Positions 44,725 through 53,018 of a stretch of DNA of 64,000 nucleotides are shown one piece after another. The notes beneath the pieces were generated by a model. It saw only the letters and a list, made by a program, of their open reading frames with translations, was not told the DNA's origin and did no database searches. Origin of the DNA: JBHGBM01 sp041946965 (GTDB taxonomy: Bacteria > Acidobacteriota > Terriglobia > Bryobacterales > Bryobacteraceae); NCBI GenBank assembly GCA_041946965.1, contig JBHGBM010000002.1:1-64000 (forward strand). The letters are read 5' to 3'. A program made the translations under genes and the position numbers. Position 1 is the stretch's first letter, and the number at the start of each line of letters is the position of its first letter.

Positions 44725-45734
44725 AACTGGTGATCTACGATCCGGCGTGGCCGCTCTACGAACCCTTGCTGAGGAACTCCCTGCGAACGCCGTGGGAAAT
44801 CGCCTGTGCGGATAACGACCCGGGGTGGCTGGCGCGGCAGGTGAACGACGCCGACGCGTTGATCGCCCTGAAACTCCCGCCGGAACTGCGCGGCGCGGCC
44901 CGGCGGCTGAAGATCTTCAACTTCCCCGGCGCCGGCGTGATGCACTCGCGCACGGACGAACTGCCGGAAGGCTGCGCGCTGTGCAACGTCTACGAGCACG
45001 AGATCCCCATCGCGGAGTACACCATGATGGCGGTGTTTCTGCACGTGACCCGCGCGCTGGATTACCGCGAAACCTTCCGGCGCGGGCGCTGGGACGGCAA
45101 TGGCCGCATCGGCGGGGAAATGCACGACGAGGCCTGGGGCAAGACCCTGGGGCTCGTGGGGTACGGGCATATCGGGCAGGCGGTGGCCGCGCGCGCGCAG
45201 GCGTTCGGCATGAAGGTGGCGGCTATCTGCGAGGACCCCGGAACGCCGCTGCCGCCCGGCGCACCGCGTCCGGAATGGCTCGGCTCACAGGCGGATCTGC
45301 CGCGCCTGATGGCGCAGAGCGACTTCCTGGTGATCGCCTGCCCGGTCACCGCTGCCACGCTGGGCATGATCGGCGCGCGCGAGCTGGCGCTCATGCATCC
45401 TTCCGCCGTGCTCATCAATGTTTCGCGCGCGGAAGTGGTGCAGGAGGAGCCGTTGTTCAACGCGTTGCGTGACGGACGCATCGCGGGAGCCGCGCTGGAC
45501 GTGTGGTACCAGTACCCGGAGGAGCCGCAGGATGTGCTGCACGGCTCTCGGCTCCCCTTTCACGAGCTGAAGAACGTGTTCGCAACGCCGCACCTTTCCG
45601 CCTGGACGCACGCCATGGTGGAGCGGCGCATGCAGAATATCGCGGCGAACCTCGACCGCCTCTCGCGGGGCGAACCGATCGAGCGCGTGGTGTTCGTCGG
45701 GACCTGGCGCGCGGGACAGGCGGTGACCGCGTGA
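44721..45734 (+). CDS. D-2-hydroxyacid dehydrogenase
   Basis: 337 residues. NAD-binding GLVGYGHIGQAVAARAQAFG near 142, catalytic-loop NVSRAEVVQEEPLFNALRDGRIAGAALDVW with the family Arg/Glu, and the catalytic His in TPHLSAWT near 290. N-terminal half is the substrate domain. No signal peptide. It starts by ATGA overlap with the regulator and ends by GTGA overlap with the permease. It probably interconverts a 2-keto and a 2-hydroxy acid in the same pathway. Confidence 0.9.
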   Translation: MKLVIYDPAWPLYEPLLRNSLRTPWEIACADNDPGWLARQVNDADALIALKLPPELRGAARRLKIFNFPGAGVMHSRTDELPEGCALCNVYEHEIPIAEYTMMAVFLHVTRALDYRETFRRGRWDGNGRIGGEMHDEAWGKTLGLVGYGHIGQAVAARAQAFGMKVAAICEDPGTPLPPGAPRPEWLGSQADLPRLMAQSDFLVIACPVTAATLGMIGARELALMHPSAVLINVSRAEVVQEEPLFNALRDGRIAGAALDVWYQYPEEPQDVLHGSRLPFHELKNVFATPHLSAWTHAMVERRMQNIAANLDRLSRGEPIERVVFVGTWRAGQAVTA

Positions 45735-46987
45735 GCGGGTCGCGCACCCGCTACAAGGTCTTAGGCTTCGGAGTCTGCCTGGCGGCGATCACCTACCTGG
45801 ACCGCGTGTGCATTTCCATTACCGCCAGCGACATCATGCGCGACCTCCAGCTCACGAGATTCCAGATGAGCCTGGTGTTCAGCGCCTTCACCATCGCCTA
45901 CGCCGCGTTCGAAATCCCTACCGGATGGTGGGGCGACCGCGTGGGCACGCGCCGCGTGTTGACGCGCATCGTCGCGTGGTGGTCGGCCTTCACCATCCTG
46001 ACCGGCGCGGCTTTCAACTACGCCGGACTGCTGGTCACGCGATTCATGTTCGGCGTGGGGGAGGCGGGCGCGTGGCCCAACATCGCGCGCACGTTTTCGC
46101 GCTGGTTTCCTTCCACCGAGCGCGGCACCGCGCAAGGCATCTTCTTCATGGGAGCGCACCTGGCCGGGGGGCTCACGCCGCTGCTGGTGACCGCCATGCT
46201 CGGCTACATGTCCTGGCGCATGGTGTTCGTCGTTTTCGGAGTGGCGGGATTCGGATGGGCGCTGGCGTGGTGGCGCTGGTTCCGTGATGAACCGTCCGAG
46301 CACCCCTCCGTGAGCGCTCAGGAACTGGACCTCATCCTGAAAGGCCGCGGGCCGCAGGTGCGCCACGACCTGAGCATGGGCCGCTGGCGCAAGCTGTTTG
46401 CCAACCGCAACGTGGCGGCGCTGTGCTGTATGTACTTCACCAACGCCTACGGTTTCTACTTCTACATCACCTGGCTGCCCACGTACCTGGAAAAGCAGCG
46501 CGGGTTCAGCGCCGGCATGCTGGGGATTTTCGCGGGGCTGCCGCTAATCCTGAGCATGCTGGCGGACCTGTCCGGCGGGCTCACCACCGATTACGTCTCG
46601 CGCAAACTGGGACCGCGGGCGGGCCGCGCGGGCGTGGGCGCGGCGGCCTTCGTGGTTTCCGGCGCCGCCATGCTGGCGGGAACCGCCAGCGAGAGCGCCG
46701 TGGCCGCGGCGGTCCTCATCGCCATCGCGGCGGCGGCCTCCAACTTCACGCTGGGCGCAAGCTGGGGCACCTGCATCGATATCGCAGGCGCCCATTCCGG
46801 CGTGGTGAGCGCCGCCATGAACACCTCCGGGCAGATCGGCGGCGCGCTCAGCCCGGTGATCCTCGCCTTCGTGGTGGACCGCTTCGCCAGCTGGGCCGCA
46901 CCCATGTACCTGATGGGCGTGCTCTACCTGTTCGGCGCCGTGTGCTGGCTCTTCGTGGACCCGCGGCGGCGGCTGTTGGCGGAGTAA
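45731..46987 (+). CDS. MFS transporter, ACS-like
   Basis: 418 residues from a GTG start at 45731 inside the dehydrogenase stop (GTGA). Twelve helices. The first contains AAITYLDRVCISIT, the YxDR signature of anion:cation symporters; WWGDRVGTRR follows in the loop, and GVGEAGAWPNIARTFSRWFP in helix 4. It closes the rightward operon and could import the sugar acid released outside. It may compensate for the broken permease of the leftward operon. Confidence 0.9.
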   Translation: MSGSRTRYKVLGFGVCLAAITYLDRVCISITASDIMRDLQLTRFQMSLVFSAFTIAYAAFEIPTGWWGDRVGTRRVLTRIVAWWSAFTILTGAAFNYAGLLVTRFMFGVGEAGAWPNIARTFSRWFPSTERGTAQGIFFMGAHLAGGLTPLLVTAMLGYMSWRMVFVVFGVAGFGWALAWWRWFRDEPSEHPSVSAQELDLILKGRGPQVRHDLSMGRWRKLFANRNVAALCCMYFTNAYGFYFYITWLPTYLEKQRGFSAGMLGIFAGLPLILSMLADLSGGLTTDYVSRKLGPRAGRAGVGAAAFVVSGAAMLAGTASESAVAAAVLIAIAAAASNFTLGASWGTCIDIAGAHSGVVSAAMNTSGQIGGALSPVILAFVVDRFASWAAPMYLMGVLYLFGAVCWLFVDPRRRLLAE

Positions 46988-47072
46988 GCGGTCTTCATCA
47001 TGGCATAGGACTTCCGTCCCGAACCGGGGCAAGTCACGCGGTTTGCCGCCCGAAACTGCCGATAAGGGAGCC

Positions 47073-48491
47073 ATGAATCGCTGGACTATCGGCAGGAAGA
47101 TTTCTATCGGGTTCCTTGCGGTCCTCATCCAGGCGCTCTCGGTAGGCTGGTATGCCTGGTGGATGACCGCACAGACGTCCCACCGGCTGAAACTGGTCTC
47201 CTCCGAGTACCTGCCCGAGATGGAACTGGCCTCGGCCGTGGAGCGCGAGATTCTGAACGCCAGGATCCACTTCATCTACTACGTCACGGTGCAGAAAGAG
47301 GGCGCCCTGGAAGAGGGTTGGCGGCGGTTCCACGCCGCCGAGCAGCAGTTCCCGAAGTTGGAAGCAGTGGTGGCGGCCTCCGGTACGCTGGCCGGATTGC
47401 GGCCGGAGATGGACCAGCTTCACCGCGATTTCGAACGCTACAAGCCGGTGCTGGAGCGCATCATCGGGGTGGTGCAGCAGAAGCAGAACCAGGGCCCGGA
47501 GTTCGCCGCGCTGCTGAGCGAATGGGCGCGGCTTGGCGCGGCCATGGTGGAGTCGGCGGGGCGTCTCAGCCGCCATGGCATGCGGGCTACGGGCGAATCC
47601 GCCAGGCTGGCCTCCTCGGACCGGGCGACCTTCACGCTGGCGGCCGGCTGCATCGGCTGCCTGCTGATCGGCGTGGGGCTGACGTTTTTCATCACACGAG
47701 ACATCTCCGGGCGCCTGCGCCAGGTGGGCCGGGATCTGGGCGATGCGGCCGGACGGGTGGCGGGCGCGGCCTCGCAGATCGCGGCCTCGGCCCAGTCGCT
47801 CTCCGAAGGAGCCGCCAGGCAGGCGGCTTCGCTCGAGGAAACTTCGGCTTCGGGCGAGGAGATCAACTCCATGTCCCGGAACAACGCGCAGAGTTCCAGC
47901 GCCGCGGCCAGCGACATGGCGGAAGCCGTCGAACGGGTGAACGAAGCCAACCGCAACCTGGAGCAGATGGTGGCATCGATGGACGGGATGAACGCCTCCA
48001 GCCAGAAGATCTCGAAGATCATCAAGGTGATCGACGAGATTGCCTTTCAGACCAACATCCTGGCGCTGAACGCCGCGGTGGAGGCCGCACGCGCCGGCGA
48101 AGCGGGCATGGGGTTCGCGGTGGTTGCCGACGAGGTGCGCAACCTGGCGCAGCGCTGCGCCCAGGCCGCCGGAGAGACGGCCGGCCTCATCGAGGAATCC
48201 ATCGCCAGGTCCAACGAGGGATCCGAACGCCTCAACCACGTGGCCGTCGCGGTGCGCTCCATCACGGAGAGCGCGAACAAGGTCCGGGCGCTGGTGAACG
48301 AGGTGAACGCAGGAAGCGGCGAGCAGGCAGCCCGCATGCAGGAGGTGGCCAGAGCCATTTCCCGCATGGAGAAGCTCACGCAAGCCACCGCGGCCGAAGC
48401 CGGGCAGAACGCCTCGGCGGGCCGGGAATTGAGCGCGCAATCGGCCAAACTGCGCGAACTCGTCGACCGGCTGACCGCCATGGCGGGCTGA
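47073..48491 (+). CDS. methyl-accepting chemotaxis protein
   Basis: 472 residues. TM1 near 11-30, a periplasmic all-helical sensor of about 155 residues (35-185), TM2 near 188-207, and a cytoplasmic coiled coil with the conserved hairpin tip IDEIAFQTNILALNAAVEAARAGEAGMGFAVVADEV... centred near 335. The stretch between TM2 and the signalling coil is only about 25 residues, shorter than a standard HAMP. No CheR-docking pentapeptide at the C-terminus. No other che gene is present, so it is an orphan receptor; the ligand is unknown. Ribosome site GGGAG supports the start. Confidence 0.92.
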   Translation: MNRWTIGRKISIGFLAVLIQALSVGWYAWWMTAQTSHRLKLVSSEYLPEMELASAVEREILNARIHFIYYVTVQKEGALEEGWRRFHAAEQQFPKLEAVVAASGTLAGLRPEMDQLHRDFERYKPVLERIIGVVQQKQNQGPEFAALLSEWARLGAAMVESAGRLSRHGMRATGESARLASSDRATFTLAAGCIGCLLIGVGLTFFITRDISGRLRQVGRDLGDAAGRVAGAASQIAASAQSLSEGAARQAASLEETSASGEEINSMSRNNAQSSSAAASDMAEAVERVNEANRNLEQMVASMDGMNASSQKISKIIKVIDEIAFQTNILALNAAVEAARAGEAGMGFAVVADEVRNLAQRCAQAAGETAGLIEESIARSNEGSERLNHVAVAVRSITESANKVRALVNEVNAGSGEQAARMQEVARAISRMEKLTQATAAEAGQNASAGRELSAQSAKLRELVDRLTAMAG

Positions 48492-48492
48492 G

Positions 48493-49668
48493 CTATTGCC
48501 GCGGGCCCGCAGCCGGCAGCTTGACCGGAGAGGGCCGCCGCCCTTCACGGTCCGCCTTGCGCATGAGCGCGTCCTTGACGCGCCTTTCAAGCGCGTTGGC
48601 CTCTTCGTCGCGGTTCAGGGCGCGCAGCACCTTGGCGTAGATGCGCAGCGGCGGGTCGAGCGTTTCGTCCTCCGCCTGGGCGAGATCGCCGATCTTGATC
48701 GTCCGGCCGTACCACTCTTCGGCCTCGCTCAGTTTCGCCTGCATGAGCAGGATGCGCCCGGTCTGATTGAGGCTGGCCACGTGCGTCTTGCTGCGCAGCG
48801 CGGCGGCCTGCCGCGCGCAGGTTTCCGCATCGGCGTAGCGCTGCTGGAAGGCGTAGAACTCGGCCATCTTGTCCAGCGTGAGCGCCACCATGGGATGTTC
48901 CGGCCCGGCGTTGCGTTCCCACAGCGCCAGCAGCCGCTTGTAGAGCGTTTCCGCTTCGTCCATCTTCTTGAGGCCGAACTCCACGTAGGCGAGAGAATCC
49001 ACCACGCTGATGACCTCGGCGCTGTCGGGGGAGCCGCTGGATTCGCGCAGGCGCAGCGCCCGCCACAGCAGCGGCTCGGCTTCTGCGTAGCGGGCCGCGT
49101 CGCGATGCGCTGCGGCGAGAGCTTCGAGCGCCGGCAGGGAGCGCGCATCGCCCGGCGCCGCCGTGTCCCACTCTTTCACCGCACGCTGTAGAGTTTCCGT
49201 GCCCGCTTCGGTGGCACCCGCTTGCAGTCTCAGCACGGCCGCCGTGGTGAGGTCGCGCGCCAGGTCTTCCCGGCGCGAATCCGGCCGCGCCTCGCGCAGC
49301 CTTATGGCGCGTTCGATGGAGGCCAGCGCCGGCTCGATGCGGCCCTGCGCGCGCTGCGCGGCGGAGAGTTCCCCGAGCGCGGCGGCAACCTCAAGGCTCT
49401 CTTCCGCCGATTCGAGCGCCCGCGCGAGCACGCTTTCCGCTCGGGCGTGATCGCCCTGGCTGCGATGCACGCCGGCGAGCGCGCGCAGGCATTCGAGCAC
49501 GGCCGTGCCGCCCGCTTCACGCGCCGCTTCCGCCGCGGAGTTCAGCGCCGCCGCGGCCGCGGTGTAATCCTGGCGCGACCAGGCCTGTTTGCCGCGCTCC
49601 ATTTCGGCGCGCCAGCCCGACGCCGGATCCTGCGCCATCCACATGGCAACCGCGAAGGTCAGCAACAT
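48493..49668 (-). CDS. tetratricopeptide repeat protein
   Basis: 391 residues from the ATG at 49668, which gives a short hydrophobic signal-like start (MLLTFAVAMWMAQD). A longer start would overlap trmO. The whole body is helical TPR-like repeats of about 40 residues, e.g. AWSRQDYTAAAAALNSAAEAA, GDHARAESVLARALESAEE, ARYAEAEPLLWRALRLRESSG and KKMDEAETLYKRLLALWERNAG. TPRs mediate protein-protein contacts; no enzymatic domain. Its stop is one base from the stop of the convergent chemoreceptor. Confidence 0.78.
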   Translation of the reverse strand: MLLTFAVAMWMAQDPASGWRAEMERGKQAWSRQDYTAAAAALNSAAEAAREAGGTAVLECLRALAGVHRSQGDHARAESVLARALESAEESLEVAAALGELSAAQRAQGRIEPALASIERAIRLREARPDSRREDLARDLTTAAVLRLQAGATEAGTETLQRAVKEWDTAAPGDARSLPALEALAAAHRDAARYAEAEPLLWRALRLRESSGSPDSAEVISVVDSLAYVEFGLKKMDEAETLYKRLLALWERNAGPEHPMVALTLDKMAEFYAFQQRYADAETCARQAAALRSKTHVASLNQTGRILLMQAKLSEAEEWYGRTIKIGDLAQAEDETLDPPLRIYAKVLRALNRDEEANALERRVKDALMRKADREGRRPSPVKLPAAGPRQ

Positions 49669-49738
49669 GCGTAAGTAGACGCCGGGCGCCGCGCGGTTGT
49701 TCCCGGCCGGGCGGGGCGGTGCTAACTTGGGAGCAGCT

Positions 49739-50215
49739 ATGTGGACCATGCAGCCGATCGGATACGTGAGGAGTCCTTACAAGGATGCGCAGGACATTCC
49801 CAAGGGTCTGGGCGCCAGGCACACCGCAGAGGGCACGCTCGATATACTGGCGCAATTCGAGCCCGGACTGACGGACATCGAAGGGTTCTCGCACCTCTAC
49901 GTCATCTGGGCGTTCGACCGCTCCGAAGGATACGCGCTGCTGTGTACGCCGCCAACGGACAACCGGCCGCACGGCGTGTTCGGAACCCGCGCCCCGCGCC
50001 GCCCCAATCCGATCGGGCTGACGGTGGTGGAACTGCTCCGGCGCGAGGGGCCGGCGCTGCACGTTCGTGGAATCGACATGCTCGACGGGACCGCGATCCT
50101 CGACATCAAGCCCTATCTCTCCAACGTGCCCGAGGAACAGTTGAGACGCGGGTGGCTGGCGGATGCCGAAGCCCGCGCTACTCGATGCGGAACGAGTACA
50201 GATCCGCGTTCCTGA
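49739..50215 (+). CDS. trmO: tRNA (t6A37) methyltransferase TrmO-like
   Basis: 158 residues. The TsaA/YaeB fold is recognised by PIGYVRSPYKDAQDIP at the start, FSHLYVIWAFDRSE near 57, FGTRAPRRPNPIGLTVVELL near 91 and the ligand motif DMLDGTAILDIKPYLSNVP near 120. In E. coli TrmO uses SAM to methylate N6 of t6A37 in tRNA-Thr. The ATG at 49739 has GGGAG 5 nt upstream; an ATG 3 codons later is also possible. Its last 38 nt overlap the end of the convergent beta-propeller gene. Confidence 0.88.
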   Translation: MWTMQPIGYVRSPYKDAQDIPKGLGARHTAEGTLDILAQFEPGLTDIEGFSHLYVIWAFDRSEGYALLCTPPTDNRPHGVFGTRAPRRPNPIGLTVVELLRREGPALHVRGIDMLDGTAILDIKPYLSNVPEEQLRRGWLADAEARATRCGTSTDPRS

Positions 50216-51575
50216 TCTCGAAACGCAGGCGGACGTACTTGCCGGCGGTCAGGGGATTGCTTTCCTTCCAGCGAACCGGCAGCGCCACTCCGTCGCCGGT
50301 TACAGGCAGGCTCTCGAGCACGCGTATGTAGCCGCCCGGGCGCACGGCGGCATTCAGAGTCAGCTTGCCTCCTTCGAACAGGAGCGGCCGCGTCAGCACC
50401 GTGCCGGGCCGCTCGCCCGCGGTGAGCGAAACGAAGCCGCCGGGCCGCAGCGTGGCGAGACCGATGCCGGTGGTGCTGCGGCCGCGCACACGTTCGTTGT
50501 GCCTGGTGGCGAAGCCGCCATAGTAGAAGCGCAGCTTGCCGTCTTCGAGGATAGGCGGCGTGTTGCTCACGTGCAACACCCCCCAGTCGAACGAGCCTTC
50601 AGGCCCGTTCGCCAGGAACGGCTCGCGATGCGGGCGCGTCCAGTTTCGGCCGTCGCGGCTGAACGCAAGCTGGATATCCATGCGCTCCGTGCTGGTCTTG
50701 TGGTACACGCCAACCAGCCCCACCCAGATGCTCTCGTAGGGGAACGCCACCAGCGAATAGAGCTGGTCGCCCGGACGGTCGCGCGAATCCGCGCGCAGAA
50801 TGAGATGCGGCTCGGACCAGTGGATGCCGTCTTCGCTCTCCGTGAGGCCGCGCATGCGCTCCAGCCTTTCGAGATCGAAGAACTTTACGTGCCCCATGTA
50901 GCGGCCGAGCCTGGCGTCCCAGGCGATGTGGTGCACGTCGCCCAGTTCAAATCCGGTGTAGACGCGGTTGTCCTGCTTGTTGCGCCAGATGCTGTACATG
51001 ACCGGCTCGGGCCGCTCCGTCCAGTGGATGCCGTCCGGCGAGGTGCGCAGGTAAACGCCCTCGCGGCGCTGCTCGCGCACGCCGTCCTTGTCCGGGTAGC
51101 GGTACTCTTGCACGTAGCCCAGGTAGCCGCCGCCCGGAGCGCGAAAGATGGTGGCGGTATCGGAGCGTCCGCGGTGGCCGCGGCTGAGCAGGTTCGATTT
51201 TTGGCCGTCGATCTCGATGCCCACCGGCGGGCGCTCCCAGCGCAGTCCATCCGGGCTCTCGGCATAGGCGAGACCGAGATTGTTGGTGTACCACATGCGC
51301 CAGCGGCCGTTCTCGCGCAGCACCGAGCCATAGACGATCACGGAAGTCTCCCATGGTGGGCCGGTTCGCAGCAGGGGATTGGCCGGGTGCTTCGCCGCCT
51401 GGTGTACGCGGAACGCAACGCCCGCCTTCGTGGCCACAAGGTAATCGTCCACGAAGAACTGCGCCTCGCGCGAAATCTTCACGGGCCAGTCGGTGAGGTC
51501 GATGATGGGCTGCGGCACATCCGCGGCGAACGCCGCCGCGGCGATCAGCACGAAAACGAAAGCTGGCGAATTCAT
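50178..51575 (-). CDS. secreted beta-propeller hydrolase-like protein, paralog 4
   Basis: 465 residues from the ATG at 51575 with a signal peptide (MNSPAFVFVLIAAAAFAADV). Family features: SREAQFFVDDYLVATKAGVAFRV, WRMWYTNNLGLAYAESPDG, RTSPDGIHWTERP, AWDARLGRYMGHVK, LAFSRDGRNWTRPHREP, and the C-terminal LRFEIRNADLYSFRIE. It overlaps the stop of paralog 5 by ATGA and the end of trmO tail to tail. It probably belongs with the upstream sulfatase-nucleoside hydrolase gene in one three-gene operon. Confidence 0.7.
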   Translation of the reverse strand: MNSPAFVFVLIAAAAFAADVPQPIIDLTDWPVKISREAQFFVDDYLVATKAGVAFRVHQAAKHPANPLLRTGPPWETSVIVYGSVLRENGRWRMWYTNNLGLAYAESPDGLRWERPPVGIEIDGQKSNLLSRGHRGRSDTATIFRAPGGGYLGYVQEYRYPDKDGVREQRREGVYLRTSPDGIHWTERPEPVMYSIWRNKQDNRVYTGFELGDVHHIAWDARLGRYMGHVKFFDLERLERMRGLTESEDGIHWSEPHLILRADSRDRPGDQLYSLVAFPYESIWVGLVGVYHKTSTERMDIQLAFSRDGRNWTRPHREPFLANGPEGSFDWGVLHVSNTPPILEDGKLRFYYGGFATRHNERVRGRSTTGIGLATLRPGGFVSLTAGERPGTVLTRPLLFEGGKLTLNAAVRPGGYIRVLESLPVTGDGVALPVRWKESNPLTAGKYVRLRFEIRNADLYSFRIE

Positions 51576-52999
51576 ACCGAAAACTCGAAGGAGTAAAGGC
51601 GCGAGCGCTCCAGGCGGAAGCGCAGGCGCGCGGTGCGGCCGCGCAAGGCGGCCAGGCCGCCGCGGGTTTTCCAGCGGAGGGCGGCGGAAACGGCATCCCC
51701 GCGCAACGGCTCGGATTCGGCGAGCGTGCGGTTTTCCCCGTCGATCACGGCGGCGGTCAGCGCGCCCCCGGCAGCCTCGGCGTTTACCTTGAGCGCCGCG
51801 CCCACCGCGAGCGGGCGCGTCACGATTTCGGCGGGAGCGCCGGACTCCGGCGTCATCGCGGCGAAGCCGTCCGGACGCAGGCGCCCGAGGCAGAAGAAGC
51901 CGTCGCGAAAATCCGTGTGCTCGCCGTTGTTGCCGCCGTAGTAGACGCGGATTTCCTCGTCCAGCACCACGGGATGGAAGGCGCCAAAGATGCACTTGCT
52001 GTCGTGAGATCCCTCCGGCCCGCGCGGGATGAAGGGCGTTCCCGGCGCGATGCGCTCCCACCGCAGCGTGTCGGGGCTCCAGGCGAGTTCGCAATCCACC
52101 GTGTCGTAACGCCCGTTGCGGTTCAGCAGCATGAGCAGGCCCAGGTACACGTTGCCGTGGCGGAAGGAGGGCATGGCGTAGGTCTGGCGCTGCAACTCAC
52201 CGCGCAGGATGACCTCGGCCTTGCTCCAGTGGAGAAAGTCGGGGCTTTCGCTGCGGGCGACCAGCCGCTGGTCCTCCACCAGCCGTGTAATGCATACGTA
52301 GGCGTTGCGCGCGGGCGACCAGAACCAATTGTTGTGCGTATCCCCGGGGGCCTGCATCTCGCGCGCGGGCCGTATATCCCAGCGAAGACCGTCCGGCGAA
52401 AAGCCCACGCACATGCAGCGGTAGCGCGGGTCGGTGCGCGGCACTTTGCGATGGAACCAGTTGAAGACCAGCTTGTAGCGGCGGGAGGGATCGGGGTCGC
52501 GCGGGTCGAGCGCGATACCCGCGCCGTGCGGTTCGCCGTTTTCGGCATCCGCCCGGAGGATCAGGTTGTTCGCGCGGCTGCCGTTGAACTCCACCAGCCC
52601 CAGCTCGGGTTTGCGCCAGTTCAGCCCGTCGCGCGAGGTGGCGTAGCAGATCCCCATCTCGAGTTGGGGATTCGCGGACACGTGCCACTTGACCTCCTTG
52701 CGGCGCTCGCGCGGCGTGTTGGCGGTCATCGGATCCACGATGAAGGGGCTGTACCAGCACTTGTACAGCCGGTCCCGTGGATCGTAGAGCACGTTCGCGT
52801 AAAGATTGTCGAAGCGCGGCTCCCACGGCTTGTCTTCCACAAACAGCGGCCGGGGCTCCTTCTTCAGCGTGCCGGGTACGAGCTTTGCGCCCGTGGCGCG
52901 CTCGATCACGCGGCTGTCCAGCAGAAGGCGCCTCGCGTTTTCGCGCGGGGCGGCGGCCGCGCCGGCGGCGGCCAGGAACTCGCGGCGGGAAAGCGTCAT
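51572..52999 (-). CDS. Tat-exported beta-propeller hydrolase-like protein, paralog 5
   Basis: 475 residues with a Tat signal (MTLSRREFLAAAGAAAAPREN). The opening RRLLLDSRVIERATGAKL is a divergent form of the family LFIDRRFI motif. Blades include LYKCWYSPF, GICYATSRDGLNWRKPELG, VGFSPDGLRWDIRP, ELAWSPDTLRWERIAP and IRVYYGGNNGEHTDFRDG. The C-terminus LRFRLERSRLYSFEFSV keeps the family ending. It lies 19 nt downstream of the sulfatase-nucleoside hydrolase fusion gene. Enzymatic activity is not established. Confidence 0.7.
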   Translation of the reverse strand: MTLSRREFLAAAGAAAAPRENARRLLLDSRVIERATGAKLVPGTLKKEPRPLFVEDKPWEPRFDNLYANVLYDPRDRLYKCWYSPFIVDPMTANTPRERRKEVKWHVSANPQLEMGICYATSRDGLNWRKPELGLVEFNGSRANNLILRADAENGEPHGAGIALDPRDPDPSRRYKLVFNWFHRKVPRTDPRYRCMCVGFSPDGLRWDIRPAREMQAPGDTHNNWFWSPARNAYVCITRLVEDQRLVARSESPDFLHWSKAEVILRGELQRQTYAMPSFRHGNVYLGLLMLLNRNGRYDTVDCELAWSPDTLRWERIAPGTPFIPRGPEGSHDSKCIFGAFHPVVLDEEIRVYYGGNNGEHTDFRDGFFCLGRLRPDGFAAMTPESGAPAEIVTRPLAVGAALKVNAEAAGGALTAAVIDGENRTLAESEPLRGDAVSAALRWKTRGGLAALRGRTARLRFRLERSRLYSFEFSV

Positions 53000-53018
53000 G
53001 TTGATAAACGATAATGCG

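Noticed and set aside
49669..49749. Longer start for the TPR protein at 49749
   Set aside because: It would overlap the trmO start and its ribosome site, and it would bury the signal-like segment that begins at 49668.
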